Source: DASSJF01 sp035280345
GTDB taxonomy: Bacteria > Sysuimicrobiota > Sysuimicrobiia > Sysuimicrobiales > Segetimicrobiaceae
Assembly (NCBI GenBank): GCA_035280345.1
Contig: DATEGA010000006.1
Coordinates: forward strand, 1-50,947
Length of the DNA: 50,947 bases
Reading direction: 5' to 3'
Shown here piece by piece: positions 34,564 through 42,789 of this stretch. Numbering within the stretch: position 1 is the stretch's first letter; every line of letters starts with the position of its first letter. Below the pieces are notes generated by a model. That model was not told the DNA's origin, made no database searches, and saw only the letters and a program-made list of their open reading frames with translations. Position numbers and translations under genes: made by a program.

Positions 34564-35169
34564 GTGAGAATCGAAACCGCGCGTTTGGTGATTCGTACGT
34601 ATGAGCCGCGCGACGCCGAATGTTGGATCGCACTGGCCGGCGATCCGGATGTCCGGCGCTTCATACCGCCGGGGCCGCCCCCAACCCAAGAGATCTTCCA
34701 GAACGCGATGGACCGGCGCCACGCGATGGAGTGCGAGCGCGGCTATGCGATGCGGGCGGTGGATGTCAAAGGAACGCAGACCTTCATCGGACAATGCGGG
34801 CTTCAGCCGGTCGAGCGGAGCGGGCCGGAGATCGAGCTCGCCTATCACTTCTACAAGGCGTCGTGGAACAACGGATACGCGACGGAAGCGGCAGTCGCGG
34901 TGCTGGCGGATGGCTTCGGCCGGGTCGGCCTCGAGCGTGTGATCGCGCTCGTCGTACCGGAGAACATCGGCTCGTGCCGCGTGGCGGAGAAGGCGGGAAT
35001 GCGGTTCGAACGGATCGCTAACTATTACAACATGCCGGGCCTCAAAAAGTATGTGGCCGAACGCGCGTCGTGGAATCCGATGGAACCGCCCCCCACGCGG
35101 AAAAATTTCGTTACGGCATGGAATGCCGGCGGCGGCATGATCAAACCACCCGTTCACGGTGGAACATAA
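34564..35169 (+). CDS. GNAT-family N-acetyltransferase (RimJ/RimL-like)
   Basis: 201 residues from a GTG. RimJ/RimL-type opening RIETARLVIRTYEPRDAECW, then ELAYHFYKASWNNGYATEAA (acetyl-CoA loop region with NGYATEA) and ALVVPENIGSCRVAEKAGMR. It would acetylate an amino group of a protein N-terminus or small molecule. Its TAA stop shares a base with the ATG of the next small gene. Confidence 0.88.
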   Translation: MRIETARLVIRTYEPRDAECWIALAGDPDVRRFIPPGPPPTQEIFQNAMDRRHAMECERGYAMRAVDVKGTQTFIGQCGLQPVERSGPEIELAYHFYKASWNNGYATEAAVAVLADGFGRVGLERVIALVVPENIGSCRVAEKAGMRFERIANYYNMPGLKKYVAERASWNPMEPPPTRKNFVTAWNAGGGMIKPPVHGGT

Positions 35170-35369
35170 TGGCACGGCCCTTACGTGGCTGGCAGGTCAC
35201 GTGCCCTGAGTGCGGGTGGAACATGCACTCTGTTCATCGCGAGCATGCCGAGGCGGGCAGGCGCGACCACGAGCAATCCACGGGCCACCACGATGCGGTC
35301 GTTTACCCAGTGACTGACGCCGACCCGACCGGCGGCCGCACTGGGCGGCTGGGTCCGGCGGGGACCTAG
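35169..35369 (+). CDS. Small Cys/His protein, possible zinc ribbon
   Basis: 66 residues; the ATG overlaps the acetyltransferase stop (TAATG), arguing that it is real and coupled. It contains TCPECGWNMHSVHREHAEAG followed by two more His (HEQSTGHHD), a potential zinc site. This looks distantly like DUF1059-type small proteins, but that is not certain. The C-terminal third is Gly/Pro/Thr-rich. Function unknown. Confidence 0.6.
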   Translation: MARPLRGWQVTCPECGWNMHSVHREHAEAGRRDHEQSTGHHDAVVYPVTDADPTGGRTGRLGPAGT

Positions 35370-35408
35370 AAATGAGGCCGCGCCTCCCAGCGGATTGACT
35401 GCCCACCA

Positions 35409-35696
35409 ACGTCTGTAAAATTCAGCGGCGCGGGCCGCGGGATGGGCCGGGCGATTGCCCTCCGCTGGCCGCGGGCGGCGCGGCCGTAATCGTTGCGGAC
35501 CGGGATGAAGCGGGGGCAGCGGAGACGGCCAAAGAGATCACTGGGCGGGGCGGCCAGACGGTCGCGGTGCACAGCGATATCACCACGCCGTCCGGGCGCC
35601 AGCGATGCATTGAGGCCGCGCTCGACGGGTTCAAGCGGCTCGACATCCTGGTCAACAACGCGGGGATCCGCTCAGTTTATCAATTCAGGGACGAAG
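35409..35696 (+). pseudogene. Remnant of a short-chain dehydrogenase (SDR)
   Basis: One frame reads SGAGRGMGRAIALR, the SDR cofactor loop with a damaged lead-in. After a one-base loss near 35462 the next frame reads LAAGGAAVIVADRDEAGAAE, then TVAVHSDITTPSGRQRCIEA and RLDILVNNAGI. The catalytic Tyr-x-x-x-Lys half is absent; the sequence runs into the end of the convergent transporter gene. So it is truncated at the 3' side and frameshifted. Confidence 0.75.
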
Positions 35697-37601
35697 AGTC
35701 CCAATCAGGCGCCAATACGGTACGCTGGACGCGATGGCCACGAGCGTGACGGCGGTAAGGGCGACCCCCGCAATGATTCCGTATCGGTCGGTCGTCATCT
35801 CGCCCCTGGTGATGCCACGGGTCAAACGATAGTAATCGCTCTGGCGCGGGTGCAGCCAAGTGTACGCGGTCAACTGAATGACGAACCCGGCCACCCACGG
35901 GGACAGACCGAGCCTCGGTGCCGCCGGCACCAGGGCGAGGCTCAGCAGATACATCGCGGGAATCTGCGGCAAGACAAGCCTGGCAGCGACGACGCCCAGG
36001 CTGAGCGCCACAGCCAACCGGCCGGGGCCGCCCATCGCTCGCGAGAGCGGGATCAAGCCGTCACCGATCCAACGATCCACTCCACCGCTCCGTAGAACGG
36101 TGCCGGTCCCCAAGAGTACGCCGAAAAAGATCAGATAACCCCACTCGATGGAACCGCGAAAGCTTTCTCTGTCAAGGACGCCTGCGGCAACCACCAGGAC
36201 GAGCGCGGCGAGTGCAAGCCAGGCACCGTCGACCCGGAGCAGCGGGCCCAATAGCAGCCCGGCGAAGAAAATGGCAAGCCCGGCGATGGTGACGATCTCA
36301 TCTTGCGATAGCGGACCCAGGAAGCGTTGTTGCCGCTGCAGCGTCTCGGCCGTCGTGCCGGTACCGCCGGCTGTCCGGAAACACACTAACAACGTGGCAA
36401 ACGTCCCCGCAAATAGGATCACTCCGGCCGGTGCGGCGTTGACGAGCCAGCGCAGCCAGTCAAGGTGCGTGCGGTCCGACGGCGGCAGGAGGCTCAAGAT
36501 GAAGAAATTGGCGACCAGGCCGGTGAGAAAGATGCAACCGAAACTTCCGTAACCGATAATGCCCGCGAACGCGAGGCCGGCGCTCCCGCGGGTCCGCGGC
36601 GGCTGGCTCAGCGCTTCGGCCACGTCCTGCGCAACCGGCGTGATCATCGCCACACGGGCGGTCGCGATCGGCATGATGGGGGTGACGGCGACGCCGCCCG
36701 CGAGAAGGGCCAATACCTGTCCGCCATAGGTTCGTGGGAACGTCTTCAAGAGCAGCAACGCGATCCGAAATAGAAGTCCGGAACGGCCCATTGCCGCGGC
36801 GAGCCCCAAGGCCCCGAATGCGACCATGTACGATGAGCTGATGAAGCCGCCGAACACATGCGAAAGGGGGGCAAGGCCGGTGAGTCCCCAACTGACAGCC
36901 AGAGCCAGCGCGATCACGAATTCGGGGACGGGCTCTAGCAACCATGCGATGGCGGCGCCGAGCAGAACCGCTGTAATCCGCCATCCATGAACGTCGAGTC
37001 CCTGGGGTGGGGGAAGCCACCAGAGCACGAAAGGGATACCCAGCGCCAATGCGCCGGCCGCGACGCACCGCCCGAAGGCAGGGGCAGGACCCGGCCGAGA
37101 AAGTACGATTGGTCGCGACTTTGGGAGCTCCGTCCTCAAGGTCGGCGCTCCCGCGTACTCGCGGGAACGGCGGTCTATGGCCTCCGCGAGCGAGGCGGCT
37201 ACCGCGAGGCCGACCGCCGGTCGGTCTCGCACCAACTGTTCGAATCGACGTCGCGGAAGCCGCCACGATTGGACGTCCGTTACTGCGCGGGCGGAGGCGG
37301 TCCGCCGTGCCAACAACAGGCCAAGATCCCCGAAGTGCGTGGGGGCCTCCAAGGTGGTCAGGCATTGCTCCCCGTCCGCCGTCATGATCGTGATCGCCAC
37401 TCGGCCTCGCGTCAGCAGGTATAGTGCGTCGGCCTCAGCGTGTTCCGCGAAGAGGAGCGTGCCGGCCTCGACGTCGACGGGTTCCAATGCGCCGATTAAC
37501 CGTGCGAGGTCGACCCGCGGCAGGGAGCCAAAGAACGGTATTTGGCGCAGGATGGTCTCGACCGAGTGCGTCGTTTCCGGAGCCGACCCCTGTTCGTCCA
37601 C
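35685..37601 (-). CDS. cNMP-binding domain fused to a DASS/SLC13-type anion transporter
   Basis: 638 residues. Residues ~15-145 are a CNBD: ILRQIPFFGSLPRVDLARLI, LYLLTRGRVAITIMTADGEQ, HFGDLGLLLARRTASARAVT, where the usual PR-S/T-A cassette is altered. After a basic linker come about 12 hydrophobic spans, beginning AAGALALGIPFVLWWLPPPQ. Transporter landmarks include SSSYMVAFGALGLAAAMGRS, GYGSFGCIFLTGLVANFFIL, and the late QIPAMYLLSLALV region. DASS proteins move di/tricarboxylates, sulfate or similar anions with sodium. Here the N-terminal domain may gate transport. The final residues overlap the SDR remnant. Confidence 0.82.
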   Translation of the reverse strand: MDEQGSAPETTHSVETILRQIPFFGSLPRVDLARLIGALEPVDVEAGTLLFAEHAEADALYLLTRGRVAITIMTADGEQCLTTLEAPTHFGDLGLLLARRTASARAVTDVQSWRLPRRRFEQLVRDRPAVGLAVAASLAEAIDRRSREYAGAPTLRTELPKSRPIVLSRPGPAPAFGRCVAAGALALGIPFVLWWLPPPQGLDVHGWRITAVLLGAAIAWLLEPVPEFVIALALAVSWGLTGLAPLSHVFGGFISSSYMVAFGALGLAAAMGRSGLLFRIALLLLKTFPRTYGGQVLALLAGGVAVTPIMPIATARVAMITPVAQDVAEALSQPPRTRGSAGLAFAGIIGYGSFGCIFLTGLVANFFILSLLPPSDRTHLDWLRWLVNAAPAGVILFAGTFATLLVCFRTAGGTGTTAETLQRQQRFLGPLSQDEIVTIAGLAIFFAGLLLGPLLRVDGAWLALAALVLVVAAGVLDRESFRGSIEWGYLIFFGVLLGTGTVLRSGGVDRWIGDGLIPLSRAMGGPGRLAVALSLGVVAARLVLPQIPAMYLLSLALVPAAPRLGLSPWVAGFVIQLTAYTWLHPRQSDYYRLTRGITRGEMTTDRYGIIAGVALTAVTLVAIASSVPYWRLIGTLRP

Positions 37602-37655
37602 TAAAGTTGTGCCGACGGAGTCCCACGGGGCAGGTTACACAGGCCGTTCCACTTC

Positions 37656-37802
37656 TCAAAGACGCCGGGCGAGGGTGCGGACGATCTTGCGGACGATCGA
37701 CAGATGTTCATCCAGTAGCCGCCAGAATTCACGATACACGACCATAAGGAGCCGCATCGGCGTGATCGCGTCGACGTCGGCCGACCGCGGTTCACCGTCG
37801 AT
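37656..37802 (-). pseudogene. Fragment of a third CNBD gene (C-terminal 48 residues)
   Basis: The minus frame reads IDGEPRSADVDAITPMRLLM then VVYREFWRLLDEHLSIVRKI and ends VRTLARRL with TGA at 37656. About 40 of 48 residues match the C-terminus of the protein at 30096. The N-terminal half of the domain is missing; upstream sequence is unrelated. It lies between the cyclase-LuxR gene and the CNBD-transporter gene, suggesting a partial duplication or recombination remnant. Confidence 0.8.
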
Positions 37803-37837
37803 CCGCTCCCGCAGTAGCCGGGGCTAGAGTTCACCCC

Positions 37838-40720
37838 TCACTCCCATGCCGGCTTGTACAGACCTTGCTCGACAGCCCACGTGGCGATGTGGGTGCGGGA
37901 GTCGACCCCCAGCTTGTTGAGGATATGCTCAACGTGAGCGTCCACCGTTCGTTCCGCAATGACGAGCGAAGAACTGATCTCGCGGTTCGTCAGCCCGCGC
38001 GCGACGAGCGCTGCCACTTCGCGTTCGCGCGCCGTTAACTTGGGGCGCCCGGCGGAAGTCTTCACTTGGGAGAAAACCGCGCCGTCTTCGGCGAGAGCGT
38101 AGGTGGTAGCTGTGTCGACGGTCATTGACGCGCCCTGCCGCCACGCCAGCTCGAATGCCCGCTCGCCGAGCCGGCCCTTCGCCTTCGTCACATAATGGTC
38201 GTGATCCGCGCGATTCACGGGTTCGAGACTGACGCCGGCCGTCGACATCAGCGTCTCAGCCGCCCCAAACAGCCGCGCCGCCCGCTCCGGCGCCGTGTCC
38301 GCATCCATCGCAGCCAGCCCTGCGATGCAGTTAAGCACCCGTCTGTCCTGCATTTCTTTTGCCAGCACCAGGCTCTCGCTGAACAAGGCCCGGGCCCGGA
38401 CATGGTCGCCCTCGCGAAGAGCCAAGTATGCCATGTTGTGAAGTGTCGTGGCCGGGCCCCGCTGGTACCCTTGGCCGTGGAAAATCGCCAGCGCCTCCTC
38501 GAAGAGTTGCCACGCCTTCTGGTAGTTCGCGCGGGAGGACGGTCCCAGACGCGTTAAGTTGGCAAGGCAATGGAGCGCCGTACCCAACTCGATGGTGCTT
38601 CCCGCGTCTCGATGAACCGCCACGCTTTGCTCGAACAACTCGGCGGCGCGACGATAGTCGCCGGCGCCCTCTGCGGCATGGGCAAGGTAATGTAGCGCCT
38701 GCCCAGTCTGAGTTTTATCTCCCGCCGTCCGCGAAAGCGCCAGGGCCTCCTCGCAGCGGATTAACGCCCTTTCGGAATCTCCCTGCGTGTAAGCTAAGTG
38801 TCCGGCCAGGTTCAGGCCACGCGCCCGCCAGACCGGGGCGGCATCCTTGTACAGCGTGAGCATCTCGTCGAGCCACTGCCGGACCTCCGCGAAGTGGCCA
38901 CGGGTTTCCAGGAAATTGTATAGAACCACGACAAGTCGCAGGCCGGCCGCGTTTGGCACGTCGGGCTCGATTCGGCACCATTCCAGCGCCCCGCGAAAAT
39001 TGTCGTGGTCCGTTTCCAGCCGTTCGAGCCAGGCAATCGCATGAGGCCCGAATAACTCCGGCTTTGCCCTCTCCGCCACGGCACAATACCAATCACAATG
39101 GCGGCGGCGCGCTTCGTCGGTTTCCCCATTGTCCTTGAGCCGGTTTCGACCGTACTCCCGCACGGTCTCCAGCAGCGTATAGCGCGCCGCGCCTTCGTGT
39201 AACTCGACTTGCACTAATGACTTGTCTACCAATTGGGTCAACAAATCGAGCACGTCGGCCCGCGACACCTGGCTCCCGGTACACACGGCTTCGGCCGCCT
39301 CGAGCGTACATCCACCGGCGAACACCGATAACCGTCGCAACAGTACCTGTTCCTTCTTCGAGAGCAGATCATAGCTCCAATCCATCGTGGCCTGAAGGGT
39401 TTGGTGCCGAGGCACCACCAGGGAACTTCCGCCCGTGAGCAACTGAAACCGGTCGCCCAACCTTGTGGCGATCTGTTCAACGGTGAGGACCCGTGTCCGC
39501 GCCGCGGCCAGCTCCAAGGCCAACGGGATTCCATCCAATTCTCGACATACGCGCGCAACAGCGTGAGCGTTATTCATTGAGAGTGCAAACTCTCGCTGAA
39601 CGGAGCGCGCTCGTTCGATAAACAACTGCACCGCCTCGTACTGCTGCAAGACCGCGGGTTCAAACGTCTGGTCTAGATCGGGAATCGACAGCGAGGGAGT
39701 GCGCCACACGGTCTCCCCCGGCACGCCAAGCGCCACCCTGCTCGTCGCGAGAATTCGGAGGCGTGGACAGCCGCGTACTAAGGCATTCGCAATCTGCGCA
39801 CAGGCCGGCTGCAAGTGCTCGCAGTTGTCGAGTACAATCAGCAGGCACTTGTGGCGCAGCGCATCGACGAGCGTCTCGCTCAACGGACGTCCGGGATGTT
39901 CCGGAACACTAAGCACCGAGGCCAGCGTCTGTGGCACAAGGGAAGGGTCGGCCAACGACGCCAGTTCAACCATCCAGACGCCGTCCGCAAAATCGCGCAA
40001 CGCGGCAGCAGCAACCTGAAGGGCCAGCCGCGTCTTGCCCGCTCCTCCGGAGCCCGTGAGGGTTAGCAGGCGGCTCGAATCCAGCAAGCCTATCACGTCG
40101 GCGATTTCCCGCTCGCGTCCTATGAAGCTCGTCACGTGCGCTGGCAGATTATTAGGGAGGGCCTCATGAGCCCTGAGGGCAGGGAAATCGCTCGGCAGCC
40201 CGGCGGCCACAACCTGAAAGAGGCGCTGGGAGTGTGCCAGATCCTTTAGTCGATGTTCACCGAGATCTTGCAGAGTTACGCCGCCCGGCAGGTCGCGTGC
40301 GACAAGGGCCTGAGTCGTGTCAGACAGGAGGATCTGCCCACCGTGCGCTGCGCTACAAACCCGGGCAGCGCGATGTACGTCCATGCCGGTATAGCCACCG
40401 TCTGCGGCACGAGGTTCTCCCGTGTGCACCCCCATCCGAACTCGGAATGTGATTCCTTCCCCCCAAGGATGCGCGACGATCGCCTGCTGGCACGCGACGG
40501 CCGCGGCCACGGCGTCCCGGGCGCGGGCAAAGACAAAGAAGAATGCGTCTCCTTGCGTATCCACCTCTGTGCCGTCCCGCATTCTCGTGGCCGCGCGGAG
40601 TAAGCGGCGATGCTCTTTCAGGGCCTCAACGTACTGATCACCAAGACGCTGCAGAAGACGTGTCGATCCCTCGATATCGGTGAATAGAAAGGTAACTGTC
40701 CCGGCCGGCAGATTGGTCAT
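37838..40720 (-). CDS. Class III cyclase / NB-ARC-type ATPase / TPR / LuxR transcriptional regulator
   Basis: 960 residues from the ATG at 40720 (MTNLPAGTVTFLFTDIEGST). Order: class III nucleotide cyclase domain (1-165; metal Asp15 in FTDIEGS and Asp58 in QGDAFF), P-loop ATPase (GSGGAGKT at 223-230; Walker B LLIVLDNCEHL near 298), winged-helix and TPR-like region (about 470-850), and a C-terminal LuxR helix-turn-helix (LTAREREVAALVARGLTNRE). It resembles mycobacterial cyclase-LuxR proteins. Residues that normally select the purine look altered, so cyclase activity is uncertain. Probably a signal-dependent DNA-binding regulator of nearby genes. Confidence 0.9.
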   Translation of the reverse strand: MTNLPAGTVTFLFTDIEGSTRLLQRLGDQYVEALKEHRRLLRAATRMRDGTEVDTQGDAFFFVFARARDAVAAAVACQQAIVAHPWGEGITFRVRMGVHTGEPRAADGGYTGMDVHRAARVCSAAHGGQILLSDTTQALVARDLPGGVTLQDLGEHRLKDLAHSQRLFQVVAAGLPSDFPALRAHEALPNNLPAHVTSFIGREREIADVIGLLDSSRLLTLTGSGGAGKTRLALQVAAAALRDFADGVWMVELASLADPSLVPQTLASVLSVPEHPGRPLSETLVDALRHKCLLIVLDNCEHLQPACAQIANALVRGCPRLRILATSRVALGVPGETVWRTPSLSIPDLDQTFEPAVLQQYEAVQLFIERARSVQREFALSMNNAHAVARVCRELDGIPLALELAAARTRVLTVEQIATRLGDRFQLLTGGSSLVVPRHQTLQATMDWSYDLLSKKEQVLLRRLSVFAGGCTLEAAEAVCTGSQVSRADVLDLLTQLVDKSLVQVELHEGAARYTLLETVREYGRNRLKDNGETDEARRRHCDWYCAVAERAKPELFGPHAIAWLERLETDHDNFRGALEWCRIEPDVPNAAGLRLVVVLYNFLETRGHFAEVRQWLDEMLTLYKDAAPVWRARGLNLAGHLAYTQGDSERALIRCEEALALSRTAGDKTQTGQALHYLAHAAEGAGDYRRAAELFEQSVAVHRDAGSTIELGTALHCLANLTRLGPSSRANYQKAWQLFEEALAIFHGQGYQRGPATTLHNMAYLALREGDHVRARALFSESLVLAKEMQDRRVLNCIAGLAAMDADTAPERAARLFGAAETLMSTAGVSLEPVNRADHDHYVTKAKGRLGERAFELAWRQGASMTVDTATTYALAEDGAVFSQVKTSAGRPKLTAREREVAALVARGLTNREISSSLVIAERTVDAHVEHILNKLGVDSRTHIATWAVEQGLYKPAWE

Positions 40721-41013
40721 ATTGGTGCCGACTCCGCGACCAAGCATTACGAACCGAAATGAGTGGCCTGATACGTTCGTGGGATCCGATATCCTTCCTG
40801 CCGCGCAACCGAAGGACTATGCAATGGGCGGAAAATAGGCACGTAAGAGCCAGCGTGCTTCTGTGGTGAGAGCCAGCATGGACGACCGGAAACTATGGGT
40901 TGTGAGCACCGATGGACTCGCACCAGGGTACGACCCTCATCCTCGGACCCACCAGGTCATAGGGCAAGCCGACAGCGGGAACCAGGCCAACGTGGCGAGA
41001 AGCCTCGCGCGCC
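40721..41013. promoter_or_regulatory. Divergent intergenic region with a 12-base direct repeat
   Basis: 293 bases between the cyclase-LuxR gene (minus) and a methyltransferase gene (plus). AGAGCCAGCGTG at 40846-40857 recurs as AGAGCCAGCATG at 40869-40880, offset by 23 bases, about two helical turns. It could be a regulator-binding site, perhaps autoregulation by the LuxR protein; this is inference. No clear promoter boxes were identified. Confidence 0.35.
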
Positions 41014-41727
41014 ATGTTTACTAAGTCTGTGACATGGTACGATGCCATCTACAGTTGGAAGGACTACAAGCGCGAGGCCCAACGGCTCAGGCTGCTCGTA
41101 GACGAGCATGCACAGCGTCCCGTCGCCACTCTGCTGGACATCGCGTGCGGGACCGGTCAACATCTCACGTATTTGAAAGACCACTATGCGGCTGAGGGGC
41201 TTGACCTTGACCACGAGATGCTCAATTTGGCCCGGCAACGTCATCCGGGCATCGCGTTTCACTGCGGCGATATGCGTGCGTTCGATCTCGGACGGCGCTT
41301 CGATGTCGTGCTCTGTCTCTTTGCTTCTGTTTCCTACTGTCGGGACATGGCCGAACTTGAGCAAGCGATTACGACGATGGCGAGGCACGTGAACCCGGGC
41401 GGACTCGTCGTCGTGGAACCGTTCATCACGCCCGAACAATTCAAGCCCGGCCACGTCTCCGCGATCTTTGTAGACCATCCCGACCTCAAGATTGCCCGCA
41501 TTCATACCGCCGAGGTGGCGGACGGAATCGCCGTGATGCCGTTCCACTACCTCGTAGGCACTCCCGAGGGTGTCCAGTACTTCACGGAGAGGCACGAAAT
41601 GACACTATTCTCCCATGACCAGTACGTCGCGGCATTCAAAGTAGCGGGCCTTCATGTTGTCCACGACGCCGAAGGACTGATGGGTCGTGGCCTCTACATC
41701 GGGGTCAAACCCATTCGCGATCAGTGA
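41014..41727 (+). CDS. Class I SAM-dependent methyltransferase
   Basis: 237 residues. YDAIYSWKDYKREAQRL precedes motif I LLDIACGTGQHLTYLKDH; GLDLDHEMLNLARQRHPGI and CGDMRAFDLGRRFDVVLCLF follow. NPGGLVVVEPFITPEQFKPG resembles N,N-dimethyltransferases of amino-sugar pathways (DesVI/TylM1 type), but no sugar-nucleotide genes are nearby. Substrate unknown. The ribosome-binding site before the ATG is weak. Confidence 0.85.
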   Translation: MFTKSVTWYDAIYSWKDYKREAQRLRLLVDEHAQRPVATLLDIACGTGQHLTYLKDHYAAEGLDLDHEMLNLARQRHPGIAFHCGDMRAFDLGRRFDVVLCLFASVSYCRDMAELEQAITTMARHVNPGGLVVVEPFITPEQFKPGHVSAIFVDHPDLKIARIHTAEVADGIAVMPFHYLVGTPEGVQYFTERHEMTLFSHDQYVAAFKVAGLHVVHDAEGLMGRGLYIGVKPIRDQ

Positions 41728-41968
41728 TATAGAGACACCGGCTACCTCGGACTGGCCTTCGGGGTTCGCGGCCCCCGGTGGGAGACGCCTTCGGCGGACG
41801 CACGGGTGCGCGCCTCGGCGTTCGGGTATGGAAGGCCTGGCCCGGCCGGGGTAGGTACTTTGCCCGATACTCCGGGTCGAGGTTCGTAGGTCTTTTTCTC
41901 AATGGCACCACCGCCATTCTACGCTACCCTGACCGTGCAATCGAAACGACTCCCGATGGAGGTGTGGA

Positions 41969-42388
41969 ATGAACGTCCGACTGAGGTCAGCTGTGCCATG
42001 GATTCTGGTTGTCCTGATCGTCAGTGCAGGCGTTGGCACGCGGGCGGCGGGTCAGGCACCCGCTTCCTCACCGGTTGGCGTGGCCCGAGCCGTCTACCCG
42101 ATTGACGTCAAAGACGGAAAATACGACCTGATTATTCAGGTGGGCGATTTCCCGCCGGGAAGCAGCATCCCTCTTCACACGCATCCGGGGCCGGTCGTTG
42201 CGACGGTTATCACGGGCGAGATCACCTTCTCAGCAGACGGCCGGGAGCGGGTTGTCAAGGCTGGCCAGGGCTGGGTGGAAATCCCGGACGATCCGAACGC
42301 AGTGTTCAATAGAAGCACGGGATACACGCGGGCGGCAGCAGCCTATCTCATCCCGAGAGGAGCCGCGCAGACCAAGTTCGTCAAGTAA
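41969..42388 (+). CDS. Exported cupin-domain protein
   Basis: 139 residues with GGAGGTG before the ATG. The signal peptide is AVPWILVVLIVSAGVGTRAA. A single cupin barrel follows: FPPGSSIPLHTHPGPVVATV (metal-type His-x-His) and VITGEITFSADGRERVVKAG, with GWVEIPDDPNAVFNRS as the second motif region. Periplasmic or secreted; reaction unknown. A hairpin terminator follows at 42415. Confidence 0.85.
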   Translation: MNVRLRSAVPWILVVLIVSAGVGTRAAGQAPASSPVGVARAVYPIDVKDGKYDLIIQVGDFPPGSSIPLHTHPGPVVATVITGEITFSADGRERVVKAGQGWVEIPDDPNAVFNRSTGYTRAAAAYLIPRGAAQTKFVK

Positions 42389-42414
42389 GCGCACGTGCGC
42401 AGCGCCTGATCTCC

Positions 42415-42440
42415 AGGGGCAGGCCTGTTGGACTGCCCCT
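42415..42440 (+). terminator. Probable rho-independent terminator of the cupin gene
   Basis: AGGGGCAG, a 10-base loop, then CTGCCCCT form a perfect 8-base stem followed by ATTTCC, 27 bases after the cupin stop. The T-run is short. Confidence 0.6.
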
Positions 42441-42632
42441 ATTTCCATGTCGATGGCAGAGCCGTGGGGGCGGGTAGAAGGTCTGCATCACCGTGGGTGG
42501 CGTCCTGAACGACGCACCTCCAACGCTTCGCCCGGACCCGCCCGTCCTCGCGTTAGCGTTATTCCGGTGCCGTTGTCTCGGCCACAAGCGCCGCGGACTT
42601 CGTAGAAAACGCTCGCGACCTGTTGATAAATC

Positions 42633-42707
42633 TGGAGCGGGAAACGGGATTCGAACCCGCGACCCTCTGCTTGGGAAGCAGATGCTCTACCACTGAGCTA
42701 TTCCCGC
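42633..42707 (-). tRNA. tRNA-Gly (anticodon CCC)
   Basis: On the minus strand the 5' end is GCGGGAATAGCTCAGTGGTA. The acceptor stem GCGGGAA pairs with TTCCCGC, and the anticodon arm is TCTGC-TTCCCAA-GCAGA, giving anticodon CCC (codon GGG). The T arm is GCGGG-TTCGAAT-CCCGT. The 3' CCA is encoded (42633-42635). All arms fold without mismatch apart from the usual G-U in the T stem. Confidence 0.96.
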
Positions 42708-42789
42708 TCACCTGCAGCGCGCTTCTACTACGCCCTCCATTATAGTCCCTTCCGGTTTTCCGCGCATCGGGCAGGCGTGCCGGACCCCG

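Noticed and set aside
40878..41026. 48-codon plus-strand open frame starting at an ATG within the direct repeat
   Set aside because: Overlaps the methyltransferase start in another frame, has no ribosome-binding site and no recognisable motif.
41728..41968. Open frames between the methyltransferase and the cupin gene
   Set aside because: Short, GC-rich and motif-free; treated as intergenic.
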